The translations under genes were made by a program, and so were the position numbers. The notes under the pieces were generated by a model, which had not been told where the DNA came from, did not search any database, and was given only the letters and a program-made list of their open reading frames with translations. From Knufia peltigerae (lineage: Eukaryota; Ascomycota; Eurotiomycetes; Chaetothyriales; Trichomeriaceae), in NCBI GenBank assembly GCA_030247855.1, contig JAPDRN010000001.1, positions 900,010-964,009 on the forward strand: a stretch of DNA of 64,000 nt. Reading direction: 5' to 3'. This document shows, in pieces, positions 10,175-21,529 of the stretch (position 1 is the stretch's first letter; every line of letters begins with the position of its first letter).

Positions 10175-12502
10175 GATTGATATTGATATAGTTGACGGTG
10201 ACAACGAATGGGGTATATTTGACTTGGTGAATCGTTGGGCTTGATGGAGTAGTCCTTGTGATTTCCCAGAAATTTCAAGAACTCGAAGAAGTTTGGCTTC
10301 CAGAAGCTTTTGGAATGATTAAGTGTCGAATTGAGAGCGACGTCGTTGGGTAACAGGTGGTCAAGGTATTGGCAGACTGCCGATATTGGGCAAAGAATAA
10401 ACCAAGGTGGTGATGCAATAATGATACGATGCGCAGCGGGGACAAGACAATTGGACCAGCCAATTTTAGAAATAGCCAAATGAAAAATAGGATGCAGGGA
10501 AATGTTCCAGACAGTCAATGCACTGGAGGAGGAAAAGAGAAGAAAGAAGGAGGTCGTCTAGCCAGCGGCCTGGGGTGGGCGCGTATCTATATAGGTATCT
10601 TTTCGACATCTCAAGGAACGCGGGGGGGTTGCTGAGTGGCAGCCTCGCCATTCGTCCCGTCCCAGTCACACCTCACCATCGCCTCGAACTCCCAGCATCC
10701 TTCCACCTACAGCCAATGACACGGCCTCTCCACGCGCCCACTGCTGTGATACACCACCATCCTACCTGCAGCCATCCAATCGACTGTGCAGGACACTCCC
10801 GCCGTCTGCAATGCATGGGCTGGTGATAGTGCAGTGTGATGGGGATTATTTGTTCAATATCACCTCTCCTTTTGGTCCAGCCACCTCAATGTAGTGCAAC
10901 ATGGTAGGCTCTATGGAGTAACTTGCATTCATTCACGGGATTTTTGCTCTGGCTACTGCACTATTCAACTCCTTGCACACGTCGCTTCCGTTCTTGTATC
11001 TCTCTTCTCTTGAAGCGATGTCGTAAACGAGGAAACACAGAACATGGGCTGAGAAACATCACGGCTGAGAAACATCACGGCTGAGAAACATCACGGCTAG
11101 GCGTCGAGGTGCTGAACAAGGCCACCGTCACGAAATCAACCAGTAAAACGAATTTCTGATAGTATGGCTAGTTGTCAGTATCACTCGCGCGGTAGAGATA
11201 AACAGAGCTGGAAGCATGGATAAATTCTGTCAAAACAGTGTAGATAGTGATTCCGCTGTCTAAGCTAAGCAAGACCAACAAGTAGCATGTTGTGATAGCG
11301 AAAGGTAGCCCTCACTGCTTGTGTTATCAGAGGACTAGTCCTCCGTGGAATGTCAGATCACAGAATAGGTCCATTGCGGTATTGCCGATCCATTCGAACA
11401 TCTCGCCACACTCCTCGTGGATAACTCACCGGCTGGGTCTAGGCATTTTCCGGGCATACAGGGAATATGCCTGGGTTCACTTCTCGAAACCATCGAACGC
11501 AATCCATGGCATAAATGCACTCATACAGCTGAGACCCTGCAAATGAATCACATGTCTTGCTTTGCTGTAGAGTCTGGTGGAACTGTGGTTCTAGTTTAGG
11601 ATCGTCATGGCCAAATCCTCAATGCGACGATGAGACTGCATAACTTGCAAGACGCAATGACATCGATACTGGTTTGGATGAAGAAAACTCGGCAAGGGGC
11701 AGGAATTCCCCTAAACATTTCTTCAGAGAACATACAGTGAATGAGTGCGTTGGAGTTGCATGCGTGTCCGCAGAACTATCTCCAGGTCAATCTAGTAACT
11801 CACTGTTAGTACTTACCTCACGTAGTGTCACGACCGTTGGGATTGTGTAGAAGGATGGCCTGGGTGGTAGGTATTACATGTCGAATTGCTGTCACTCGGA
11901 TAGCCGGCTAGGTCCGTGCTTGAGGGCGCCCATGCCACAGCACAAAAGGAGGCATCGGGATGGCGACCTGGCAGGATAAAAGGGTGACTTAGACTGCTGT
12001 CAGTGGAACTACTGGCGTATTGATCATGGCGTACACGGCGAGTCAGTGTTTTTTTGTTATTTTGATTTGCAATGTGTGCGCGCAAGAGATAACATATGAG
12101 TCGAGCTCGACGTCGATTCTTGACTGACAGGGGCGAACTATCGAGGGCGAAGCAAGGCGCTGAATAAAAGTATGCTGACTGCCGCAACAAGACTCATGAT
12201 GATTTCAGTCGAGGAGTAAAGAAAGACCCAGCCGATACCGTTGTGATACATGTCGACAACCACGTCGTCAATTAGGAGCAAGTGCCGACCTTCTTGCCGT
12301 TGCTCGTGCCATGAACCGTAATTCCTCAGCGCCGCGTTTTGGACCACAACCTCTCCGTCTCGAAATAACAAACTGCTTTTGTTGCTGGAGTCTGGATAGA
12401 AGACTGTGGAAATACATGGATGGAAATCGAAGCCAATTTCTCGAATGCCGAAATGCTCACGACTGGAGTTCGACGTGCAGGAGAGTACTCTCTGCAACCC
12501 GC
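10175..12502. other. Long intergenic region with a short tandem repeat
   Basis: About 2.3 kb between the promoter side of the small protein gene and the 3' end of the Tra2-like gene. Apart from a 16-bp tandem repeat (listed separately) I see only short open frames without recognisable content. The part adjoining 12,502 is probably the 3' UTR of the splicing factor. Confidence 0.5.
11047..11094. repeat. 16-bp tandem repeat, three perfect copies
   Basis: The unit GGCTGAGAAACATCAC occurs three times head to tail and is followed by a partial fourth copy (GGCT). It lies in a non-coding stretch. The lack of spacers excludes a CRISPR array. It is a minisatellite-like tract likely to vary in copy number. 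Confidence 0.95.
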
Positions 12503-13550
12503 TTATCTGCTGGCATAACGATCTTCACGACCGTAGTCACGGCCGCCAGCATACTCACGAGGCTGCTCTTCGCGCGCTGGAGGAGCGTACCCACGGTCGT
12601 CGCTGCGGTCATAATAGGCACGACGATCGCCGCCACTTCCGCCGCCACGACCACCATAGCCGTCCTCACGTCTGCTTTCGTATCTGTCAATGTTGCGACC
12701 ACTGTAGCCATCATCACGATCACGTCGGCCACCACCACCGCCACCGCCACCGTAGCCACGACGTTCGTAGTCATCGCCATATCCCCGACGATCGTAGTCA
12801 TCGTAGCGAGAGCCACCACGATAGTCATCACGACGCGGTGGGTAGCCCCCTCGGCGATCGTCGTAACGGTCACGATAGCCGCCACCTCGAGGAGGACCGC
12901 GGAAGGCGCCTTCTAGAATATTTAGCAATAGCTCTCAAAAGGGAATGCATTGTACTTACCACGCTTGGGAGGACCGAAGTATTTGCCGGGGGTTGGGCTA
13001 CGAGGACGGGCACGTCGAGCCTTTTCAATGCTCAAAGTGCGGCCTTCAATGACCTCTCCTTGCAAGCCTTCCTTGGCAGCCTCAGCTTGTTCAGTTGTAA
13101 CCATCTTGACGAAGCCAAAGCCACGGGATTCCTTGGTATGCGGATCGAGCATGATGGAGCAATTTTCCACGTCGCCGTATTTCTCGAAGAGTCTTGAGAC
13201 GTCGCTTTCAGTCAATCGAGGATGAATTCCAGTGACGAAGAGGTTGGATCCGGTATTGGCAGCGCCTTCCTCATCTATATCTTTCATTCTTGTATCAGAT
13301 GGAGGGGGTGGCCTGGAGAATTGTTAATTGAAGCACCAAGGTATTCAATTGATGACACGTACACTCGATCACGACCATTGGGGGATCGGCTGCGGTTACG
13401 ATCTTCTCGGTCACCGCGGGGCGAAGCTGATCTGTCACGACGCTCATAGCCACGGTCATCTGAGTTGTAAGTTAGCACCAGTGACACGATCCTGCTGGAG
13501 TGAGAAGTCTCACCTTCGTAACGAGCTGCTGAGTCCTCGAAATCCGCCAT
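12503..13550 (-). CDS. Tra2-like SR splicing factor (RRM + RS/RGG)
   Basis: RNA-binding regulator of pre-mRNA splicing in the nucleus. Four exons, complement(12503..12912, 12960..13312, 13363..13459, 13514..13550), give 298 residues. The three introns are short (about 47-54 nt) with GTGAGA, GTACGT and GTAAGT donors. The N-terminal part is a short RS-type region (RNRSRSPNGRDR, about 33-44). A single RRM spans about 67-147 with RNP2 LFVTGI (69-74) and RNP1 RGFGFVKM (108-115). The C-terminal half is an Arg/Gly/Tyr/Asp-rich low-complexity domain with a run of Gly. This RS-RRM-RS/RG order fits the Transformer-2 family. ATG 13550 gives the MADFED start; codons upstream in the frame lack a better ATG. 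The repetitive C-terminus creates long open frames on the opposite strand that are not genes. Confidence 0.88.
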
Positions 13551-14065
13551 TGTGACGACAGAAGTGGTGAACAAAAGGGACTGTAAGACGGCCAAGAGAT
13601 GTCAATCGCGTTCTGGCAAGTAGCAAAACACGGAAAGAATGAGATAACAAGAAGCTGCGGGGGGGAAGAAGCTTCAAATGATGCCAGATCCCAGGTAGAT
13701 ACGAGATTTGGATTGAAGTGATGAATGTTTGGAAGTGAGGCTGCGAAGCGATGAGAATAAGGCGAAAATTAGAACGACGCGCACCCCAATGCAGACTAGC
13801 GCGTTTCCGGAAGCGGTCGATTGTTATTCCGATCAATCCGGCCAGATTCTCTTCTCGCTTAAGCCCCTGCCCGCATAGCATTAATCTGGGGGTGTGGAAC
13901 TGACAAGGACAAATCGCGTGAAGACGCCTCCGTAAATACAAGAATATTTATTATCCAAGTGCTTCACGCAATTGGCTTCTGCACCGAAGCAAATGCTGTG
14001 TTATTCAAGAATAGTGTATGTAACTAGAGTACACAATCGTACAATCAGACAGCCTGGCCCAAGCA
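13551..14065. other. Intergenic: Tra2 promoter and NTO1 3' region
   Basis: Both neighbours are on the minus strand. The left part is the promoter and 5' UTR of the Tra2-like gene and the right part the 3' UTR of the PHD-finger gene. No additional gene is visible. Confidence 0.5.
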
Positions 14066-17000
14066 TCACCTACGAAGCCGGAAGGATCTTGTACCCCATT
14101 CAGAGGCTCGATTGCGTTTTCCTCCCTTCCGTAGCATCTTCTTCTTCGTAATGGGGTCAGCAATGCCGGAGTCAAGCTCTTTCCCAGTCAAGGCTTCATC
14201 TCCACCTCCTACCAAATCATCCCCAGGGCCAAGACCTAAGAGCTCGTCCTCATCCATTTCGCTCAACTCCTCACTCAATTCTCGCAGGACTTCGGGTCCA
14301 GTCCAACGTTCTTCATATATAGTCAAGCCATCAGGGTCGAACGCAGCCACATACCAAGGGATCCCGCCTTCGGTTACAAGATTCTGTGATTGCCCTTCGA
14401 GGCTCATTGGTGGAGTAGGTGGTTCAATGTGTTGGACTTGTGTAGGCGCCATCTCCTCGGCGTGATTCTGCTCTTGTTTAAAACCGTTAGTGGATGCTGG
14501 TGGAGTCTCCACTGAGGCTGCTGCTGTTTGTAGATGGAGGGTTTCCGTCTTCAGAGGTTCTGATGGCTCTTCCAACAGGTCGCGGGACTCTATAGGGTCA
14601 AGCGGAGGAGCAGTCCCAATCGCTTCAGTTGTTGCATCCACCATCATTACATCACCATCATCCGGGCTTGCAATGCCTGTCGCGTGCTTGGTCTCGACCG
14701 ACTCGAGGATGGGCATGTCCATTGAGCCAGCCAGCGAGTCACGCCGTGAGAGGAGTGCTTCATCCATCTCACGTATCTGCTGCGCATAGGGTCGTCCATT
14801 GAGCTCAGCCTCTTTCCTCGCAATATCTTCAATCATCGGCTCGATGGCTTTAATGATGCGCCTTGCCAGCGTTCGTCGTTCACGGGCTTCATACTCCATA
14901 TCTTCAGCCCTACCACTGACGAGGGTGATGAGCTCGGTTATAGTTGCGGCACTGTTGCCAAATTGCGAGTTGATTACCCGTAGGACATCATGCGAAAAAG
15001 CTGCCACAGAAGTGTGCTCTCGTCTGCATACGCGAGCACGGAGTTCTAGAAGCTCGCTTCGGAACAATCCCCGATCAAGCCTGCAGAAGAGGTCAGTACA
15101 AATCATTCTCTGGACTGTAGGGGCAACTTACTTGAGTGCTTTATCAACGACTGGTTCCAGCAGATGTGGGACGGGAAAGTAGACCGTATCCACGATGTCT
15201 TTCATTAAGGCAGCCTCTTGCAGTTTCAGAGCTTCTCTTTGCTTGATCCAGTCGCAGATTTCGACAATCTTTTCCATATCGCTGGCAAGCATCTCTGCAA
15301 ATTCGATTCGACGGTCTAATCTTGCTCTCCCGGCTGCGCCCTGGGCTTTGTAATCGCGGCGCGTTACTTCGAAAGAGCTGAAGGTATCCATTTGGAGTTG
15401 CAACCTCTTTAGTAACGCCGCACCTCTGCGTGCTTCACGCTTCAGGGTCCAATACTTGCAAATTTCCGAGACGTACTCCTTCTTTCTTTGAACAGTAAAC
15501 CTGACTAGAGATTCTTCGATAGACTTGAGAATAACCTCAGGAATGACAGGGGCACCTGATGGAAGGCGCCAAATCATTTTTTGTTTTTGGCCCTTCTTGT
15601 TCGTCAGGGTCACCCTCAGGGGGCCTTTATCGGCACTAGGCATATCATGAACATCGTTGATCGCCAAGGCTGAAGCTCGGCTGTCAGCCCATATCTGACC
15701 TCGGAAGTGGTCTTTGAAGTACTTCTGAGCTTCCTCGAAAGCTTTATCCGTATGGTGCTCGTGTTTCCAGTCTGCAGGTGAATGCTTGTGGCAGAATGCT
15801 CGTAACAGTGATGAATCCATCAGCGTATTTTGCCCACCCCCAGTCTTCATCCGCAAGTAGAGACCTGCTTGACGAGCACATGTCAAATGAAAGGGCTCAT
15901 AGCACCGGCCATCACTACATTGAATGCATGCACCCATCTCTTGCTTGCAAATATAGCACAATAGCTTCCATCTGCTGGGGGGAACCTTCTCAACATCCGT
16001 TATGGGCTCCATCAATGATGGATTACCAATGGTAACCTCTGGAATCCAGGTTGCGCAGAAAAGATGCGCCCATTTAGAGTTATTCGTCTGTTTGAAAGCA
16101 CCTCCTTCATTCGGACAGAAAATACAACTCGGGCGTGAGTTTCCCACAAGCTGGCATTTCCTGCATAGCCATTGACCTTCTGGGATGTAAGGAACACCGT
16201 AGCATTCCTGGTGAACAGCAAGGTCGCAGCCATCACAAAACACGATTGCGTTGGCATTTTCGCAATCGCCATCGTCGCAAATAGCACATTTGCTATCAGG
16301 TTCCTCACCTGAAGGTTCGCCTTTGACAGCAGCAGCACTGCTAGACCGCGGTCGTTGAGTCTGTGGTGCCTTCGGATTTGGCTTGGGTATCCGTTTCTCG
16401 AGAGCATGCCATTCTTTCTCAATCTTGGTCATGGTTATCTCAAATATCGCAGGCTTGATGGTTTGAACTCCATCTTTTGTTCTACCCCTGTTGAAAGCCT
16501 CGAGCCATTTCACATCCTGTTCGTCCATATCATACTCCACACGGCCAACTCCTGTGCTCCCTATAGCTGAGTTTTCTCCCTTTGTGATGAGATCGGGCGT
16601 CAGGTCAAGGTCCTCCTCAGCAGAGCCTTCCATTTGCCTTATGAGTGTGCGCTCTGGTCGTAGGAATACTTCGCTCTCTTGGTATCCGACGTTGGCCATT
16701 GACTTGTCAACAAAGTCCACCTGCGCAATGTCTTTCTGTTCGTAGGACAAGAATGGGTCGAGCTCTCTATAGGAGGGTCTGGGTAGTGTAAGTCGTTCTC
16801 GGGGATTTGGTCCGGGCATTGGCACAAATTTCGGGGCTTCTGGCGTCAGAAGAGCGTTCACCATAGCGTTCTGTGTGCGATGTGGTCTGCCCGGCTTTCG
16901 TTTAGGAGGTGTCTGGTAGCCGAGGTTGACGGTATCGCCTGTTTCTGATGCTGAACCAGCGATATGTCCATCGCTGATTGCCGAAGCTGTGACCCCATCA

Positions 17001-17509
17001 ATATCTTCAGCGACAATAACCGCAAAATCTTTATCGAGTTCTAAGTCTGAATGGAACTCTTCCCAGCCGCGCTCCTCTCGAGGTTTGTAGCCATCTCCAT
17101 GCGCCACAGCGGCGGATGCTGCTGCTGCCGTGCTATACCGAGGACGAGCACCACCACCACGATTCCTACTTCTTGCTGAGAATCGAGGGGTCGAGGCCAT
17201 TGTCTTTCTTCGATCTCGGCTCGATCTGGGACGCGTTCGGGGCACCGTGTACTCATCATTGGCGCGCGATAGTCGTGAGGTGGTGGGAGTTTTCTCATTA
17301 TCTACATGTCTTCCTCCTCCCCCACGTCCACCTGGAGCCCATTTTGGTGTTGTTTGAGACCTTCGAGATGTTCGCATGCGCTTGGTAGGAGGTTCTTCGT
17401 CTTGGAAATCCGCATACTCGTCGCGATCTGAATCGTCAAACACACTGGGAGCCTTTGTGGAATCTCTCCGTGGCCGGCCCCGTGGCTGGCCACTTCTCAG
17501 CGACGCCAT
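14066..17509 (-). CDS. NTO1: NTO1/BRPF-type PHD-finger protein of a MYST acetyltransferase complex
   Basis: Chromatin-reading scaffold subunit of a NuA3-type histone H3 acetyltransferase complex (yeast Nto1, animal BRPF1/JADE). Two exons, complement(14066..15080, 15132..17509), with a 51-nt intron (GTAAGT...CTGCAG) joining KALK to LDRGLF, give 1,130 residues. The N-terminus is disordered and basic with AT-hook-like RGRPRR and RKPGRPHR. An Enhancer-of-polycomb-like segment (EITMTKIEKEWHALEKRI) precedes the PHD-knuckle-PHD module. PHD1 starts CAICDDGDC near residue 408. The zinc knuckle (CIFCPNEGGAFKQ) and the extended PHD2 (about 461-546) follow. The remainder is helical, then acidic and disordered. 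ATG 17509 (MASLRSG) is used; the frame runs on to 17641 only with GTG. No bromodomain or PWWP was recognised. Confidence 0.9.
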
Positions 17510-18524
17510 CGTGTCCACGTTGCGCTGAAGGTGGACGCGATGCGGCTGTTGAACCCCTCGACTAAGAGGCGCAGGTGAGGTTAGGATCGGGTTCCCGCAA
17601 GGGTGATTCCATTTAGTCCGGCGATTCGAGTACAAGGTCACCAGGCAGTCAAAGTAGGTCTATACAATGCAATTAGAAGTGTTATCTCGACGTTGGCGAG
17701 GCCGTTCTTCGGAGGCGTCTTCGCAGGACGTCCCTTCAAGATGCATCGCCAAACTCGGAAAGGCAAGCGCGACTCAAGTCTTGGCGATCACTTCACCTGG
17801 GAGCCACACAAACCACGCTGCTTTTATCAAACACACCATTCAGTTCCCCCTCGCCTCGGTCATCCTCGAGAGATGGCTTTCGCGCCTGGTATCAAACCAT
17901 GAATCTTTTACACGCTCATCGTGCTAGACGAGCATCACCAGAGTGATGGAAGGATCCAGGAGAGTCCCGCAAACCCTTCTAGGCCGTGGTCTGAATAAGG
18001 ATGCCAGGATAGTTGCCCAGCCAGGTTTGATTTTCGAGATAGTGCTGAGAGGAGACGAGATGGAAAAGAAGCTGTAAATACAGTTCTTCAGTTTCCTAGA
18101 TGTCCCCATTCTCGAAGCCTAATAATCTCTGGTTATATTACTAACTTTACTCTCGACTATGGAAGACCAACATCAAAATCGACTGTGCACATACAACATG
18201 TAGGCTTAAACTTGTCCAAAAAATGAGCATTAGATCTTTTTTCTATTCCAGCACTACGTAGCCTGCGGGACTACTGTTCCAGAATTCTATGTGAGAACTC
18301 ACAGAACCCTTCTTGGAATCGGTTTGCGGGTTTCCGTGGTCAAAACAGCCGTAGTCGCTCTTGAACGCTGCTGAACAGCCCCAGCGCCGGTTGTCAGAAC
18401 TCCAACTGCGGTACATCTCAACGCCGCCCATACAACTCGATGGGCCTAACGATTTCGACATGTCATGACTTGTGTCCTCACGTTCCCCATAACGGCTTCT
18501 AATTTATGCGCCTCTTGATGCATC
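17510..18524. other. Intergenic: NTO1 promoter and SNU13 3' region
   Basis: About 1 kb between two minus-strand genes. The left side is expected to hold the NTO1 promoter and 5' UTR and the right side the SNU13 3' UTR. Only short open frames without recognisable content are present. Confidence 0.5.
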
Positions 18525-19016
18525 TTAGATCATCAGTCTCTCCACCTTGTTCTTCAACTCTCTGATCTGAGGCATGAGGTCGCTGCTCTCGTTCGTGGTG
18601 ATGCTGGCCGCAATCACAGCCCTGCTGACGCCACAAGCGCGACCAAGAGCCACCTTGCTCGGTACGTAGACGTACGGCACGTTCTTATCCTCGGCGAGTA
18701 GGGGCAGATGGAGGAGAATGGCGAGCGGCGAGGTATCGGCGGCGAGGATGAGGATCTCCGAAGTTCCACGGTTGAGAGTCTTGGTGGCTGTTGGGCTCAG
18801 ACAATTAGTTTCTCCGTTCACGACAAGTTGTTTCTGGACGAACGCACCTTCGTTGGCACCTTTCTTTAGCTGACGATAATGACTAGCTTGCTGGACCAGG
18901 TCCAGGGTAAGTTGCGCCAGTTGCCCATCGGCGATCGGCCATGCTGCTCGAGAATCAGAAAACGTACGCAGCAGAAGTAAATGGGTATCGGTGATCGTAC
19001 CTGCGCTTTCAGACAT
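18525..19016 (-). CDS. SNU13: SNU13 / 15.5K U4 snRNP and box C/D snoRNP protein
   Basis: L7Ae-family protein that binds kink-turns in U4 snRNA and box C/D snoRNAs, working in splicing and rRNA modification. Three exons, complement(18525..18787, 18848..18943, 19001..19016), give 124 residues, close to the usual 125-128. The first exon is only 16 nt (ATG to a phase-1 donor GTACGA), followed by a 57-nt intron. The second intron has GTGCGT...AACAG ends. The family core is unmistakable: ASHYRQLKKGANEATKTLNR, then LAADTSPLAILLHLPLL, then VPSKVALGRACGVSRAVIAA, ending in KVERLMI. It marks the left, housekeeping edge of the accessory block. Confidence 0.97.
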   Translation of the reverse strand: MSESAGTITDTHLLLLRTFSDSRAAWPIADGQLAQLTLDLVQQASHYRQLKKGANEGAFVQKQLVVNGETNCLSPTATKTLNRGTSEILILAADTSPLAILLHLPLLAEDKNVPYVYVPSKVALGRACGVSRAVIAASITTNESSDLMPQIRELKNKVERLMI

Positions 19017-19807
19017 GATTTTGATGACTTGCCTCTGGCTCACTCAGCGGATCACGGCCAGGATACTGCGGTGTGAAAAATACAGGGATGCAACGTGAGA
19101 TAGTCAAAAGAATGCAGACTCCCCCAAAAAAACTTGCAGTCGACGATCCTCATCGGCACGGCTATGCTTGGCACCAATAATTTGGCACGTGATCTGCACC
19201 CCACGACCCACCCAGATCTCCCCGTAGCGAAACTAAAGCCACAACTCATCCGTAGAGCCTAGACAGAGTACAGGGCGGCACCACTGTAGTCCCAAATCGC
19301 ACGGGAAGGAGGAGGAGATGGTGGTGGTGGTAGTAGTACAGAGATGTTGAATCTCTGACAGAGTGCACATTCGCGCAACACACAAGATCCAACTCCAGAA
19401 CCAGAACCTCGTGATGCAGGGCGGTACCCAAGGAAGACTTGGCTCAAGATTACTGCAGTCTACAGTCTACAGTCGTCCCGTCATGCGATCCAGCAGCGGG
19501 AGCAGCGGCACAAGGAGGTTGTGGAGGACTGGAATCGCTGGCTAACCAGAAGAGCTCAGGCGAGCCCCCGATGTTTAGTTTCTCGTATCGTATGTGTGTG
19601 ACTGTGTATGCCGGTTCTTCCAGATATACTCTGGGGGCATTTAGGTATGGTCTGGACTAGGCATTAAGAAGCTTGGAGAGCGAGAAATCTGGACCTTGTT
19701 TTGCTATTCGCGTTTCATGTCCATTTTGTCCTCTATGGGAGAAGGGTATCAGATGGGATGCGCTATTGTGTAATGAAATGCGGACCCTCCTTCGGAAACG
19801 AGTGCTA
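19017..19807. other. Intergenic boundary between SNU13 and the accessory block
   Basis: Contains the SNU13 promoter at the left and the 3' region of the esterase gene at the right. No gene, repeat or transposon remnant could be recognised at this boundary. Confidence 0.5.
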
Positions 19808-21148
19808 TCATTGCCAAAGACTGTCTGAGCATTCGAAACCTTTATCAATGACAATATGCCCTGGTTTCAAGCGGCGTCCTTGAATGAACCCGGCATACAA
19901 ATGCTGCATGTGCTGACCTAACCTCTCTAATTCCTCCTTCGCCCCGGGACCCTTGAGCATAGGTGCATCTTGCCACGCACCCGGTCGGCCCAACACGAAA
20001 GGGATATCGATGCAATGGTTTGCCTGGAGTTGACTCCCATTCGGACACCACCGAAACTCACAACTTGTGGCGCTGCCCCCGGCGTCATCCTCGACCTGCC
20101 TGCGAAATGCTTCCGACGGCCAGGCGAAGTAGCTTTTGGTCACCCACCACGTACCAAGTGACTCCAGAATCCGACCGACAACGGGCAAATTGTACAGGGA
20201 CCTGAGGGGGCCCATCCAGCTAGCGAATGGGCGTCCGTCGTGCTCAGTCCATCCGATCATGATCGGGATGTTCTTGAGGCGGCTGTTGAGCCGAGTATCC
20301 AGGTCTTTCTCCTCCGGCAGAGGATAGTGGCCGATTGCAGGCCCAAACGGCATGACCTGTGGCCGGACTGGGTTCATCAGCATGCTTTTTTGAAGGCCCA
20401 AGAGCTCAGACGTAGACATTTTGCGTGGATCGGCAGTCAACAGGCTCGTTGCCTGACGTGCGAGCAAGTCAATAGTGGGGATTCGATCACGGATTTCTCG
20501 CAGCGGAGGACTCATCAGAATGGCTCGGTGAACGAGACCTTCGGTGTCGTCTGAAGCCAGTAGGCATATGATAGAGTCTGCCCCTGCAGACTGTCCCATG
20601 ACGGTGATCCTGTCCGGGTCGCCACCGACGCTCGAGATGTTGGCTCTGATCCATTGTAAGGCTGCTCGCTGATCAAGCAGGCCCAAGTTGGCCGGTGCGA
20701 TCCCCTCGATCATGAGGTACCCGAATACTCCGAGGCGGTGCGATACATTGACGCAGACAATCCCATGGTCTCTGGCGAGGCTGATCGGCGCGTAACAGTC
20801 GAGGTCACCACTGCCACTGATGAATGCACCTCCGTGTAACCACACCATCACTGGAGCTTGGCTGGCATTCGCAGGAGCGAAAATGCTAAGGTGCAGGCAG
20901 TCCTCGTCCATGCGTCTACCTGCGGAGATGGGTCCTAGAACAGACTCCAGGCGTGATGGGAGCTGTGGGCACATTGCCGGGAGTTCTCTGCAGTCCTTGG
21001 GATCTGTCCACGCCAGCAACTGTCTCGGACGCCCAAAGCGAGATGCACCGGCGTATGGAATGCCGTGTGCAACGATGAGGTTGCCATCCCTGTTGACGAG
21101 GCATGGTCCGGAGGGTGTTCTGATGGTTGTCGATTTAGCCTGCTCCAT
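19808..21148 (-). CDS. Type-B carboxylesterase, cytosolic
   Basis: Alpha/beta hydrolase of the carboxylesterase type-B family, 446 residues, single exon, ATG 21148. Visible family marks are EDCLHLSIF (82-90), the oxyanion-hole HGG (105-107), the nucleophile elbow GQSAGA with Ser187, a likely acid Glu302 in TEHDG, and a likely catalytic His378 in NHCIDIPFVLG, which fits the family's H-x2-(D/E)-hPaFhhG pattern. It is shorter than the usual 500-560 residues and has no signal peptide, so it probably acts inside the cell. The next gene, an FAD monooxygenase on the same strand, ends its upstream side 381 bp away. In the context of the dioxygenase it could hydrolyse an N-acyl or ester product (inference). 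The substrate is not readable from sequence. Confidence 0.88.
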   Translation of the reverse strand: MEQAKSTTIRTPSGPCLVNRDGNLIVAHGIPYAGASRFGRPRQLLAWTDPKDCRELPAMCPQLPSRLESVLGPISAGRRMDEDCLHLSIFAPANASQAPVMVWLHGGAFISGSGDLDCYAPISLARDHGIVCVNVSHRLGVFGYLMIEGIAPANLGLLDQRAALQWIRANISSVGGDPDRITVMGQSAGADSIICLLASDDTEGLVHRAILMSPPLREIRDRIPTIDLLARQATSLLTADPRKMSTSELLGLQKSMLMNPVRPQVMPFGPAIGHYPLPEEKDLDTRLNSRLKNIPIMIGWTEHDGRPFASWMGPLRSLYNLPVVGRILESLGTWWVTKSYFAWPSEAFRRQVEDDAGGSATSCEFRWCPNGSQLQANHCIDIPFVLGRPGAWQDAPMLKGPGAKEELERLGQHMQHLYAGFIQGRRLKPGHIVIDKGFECSDSLWQ

Positions 21149-21529
21149 CCTGGGCTCTCTTGCGCATTTGAATCCAAAGCGCCACTGTTCGTGAATCTTT
21201 GGCTATGTATTCAAAAGTGCACGCGATCGAAAAATTATAAGGGTCGAGATCAAGTGATTATATGGAGGACTGCATCCGCAATCTACCTTGGGTCATGTAT
21301 CCGCAATGAGAGGAGTCGGCGTTTCAGCAGCGGCAATGTTCCAGACTACATATGCCTTATCTCATCCAGTGTCCTCTCACGCCTGATTTCCGAGCTTACT
21401 AGTAAATCTAAGTGACGGGAGCAGGTCCCTCGGAGGTGATACTCTAGTCTGTAGTTCTTTACTCGCATCAGTGAGACAAGATGACTGGGGAAAATCTACG
21501 GACGGTTCAAGCCCAATGTACAGCTATGG
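21149..21529. other. Intergenic: esterase promoter, monooxygenase 3' region
   Basis: Short spacer between two minus-strand genes of the block. It should hold the esterase promoter. I did not find the GATACGGTA word seen in the other promoters of the block. Confidence 0.5.

Noticed and set aside
11047..11094. Regular repeat considered as CRISPR-like
   Set aside because: Units are directly adjacent without spacers, and the genome is fungal.
12138..12497. Minus-strand open frame directly after the Tra2-like stop
   Set aside because: No recognisable content; the position fits the 3' UTR of the splicing factor.
12406..13197. Open frames opposite the Tra2-like gene (His- and Thr/Ala-rich)
   Set aside because: They are antisense to the RGG/RRM coding sequence and derive from its repetitive codons.
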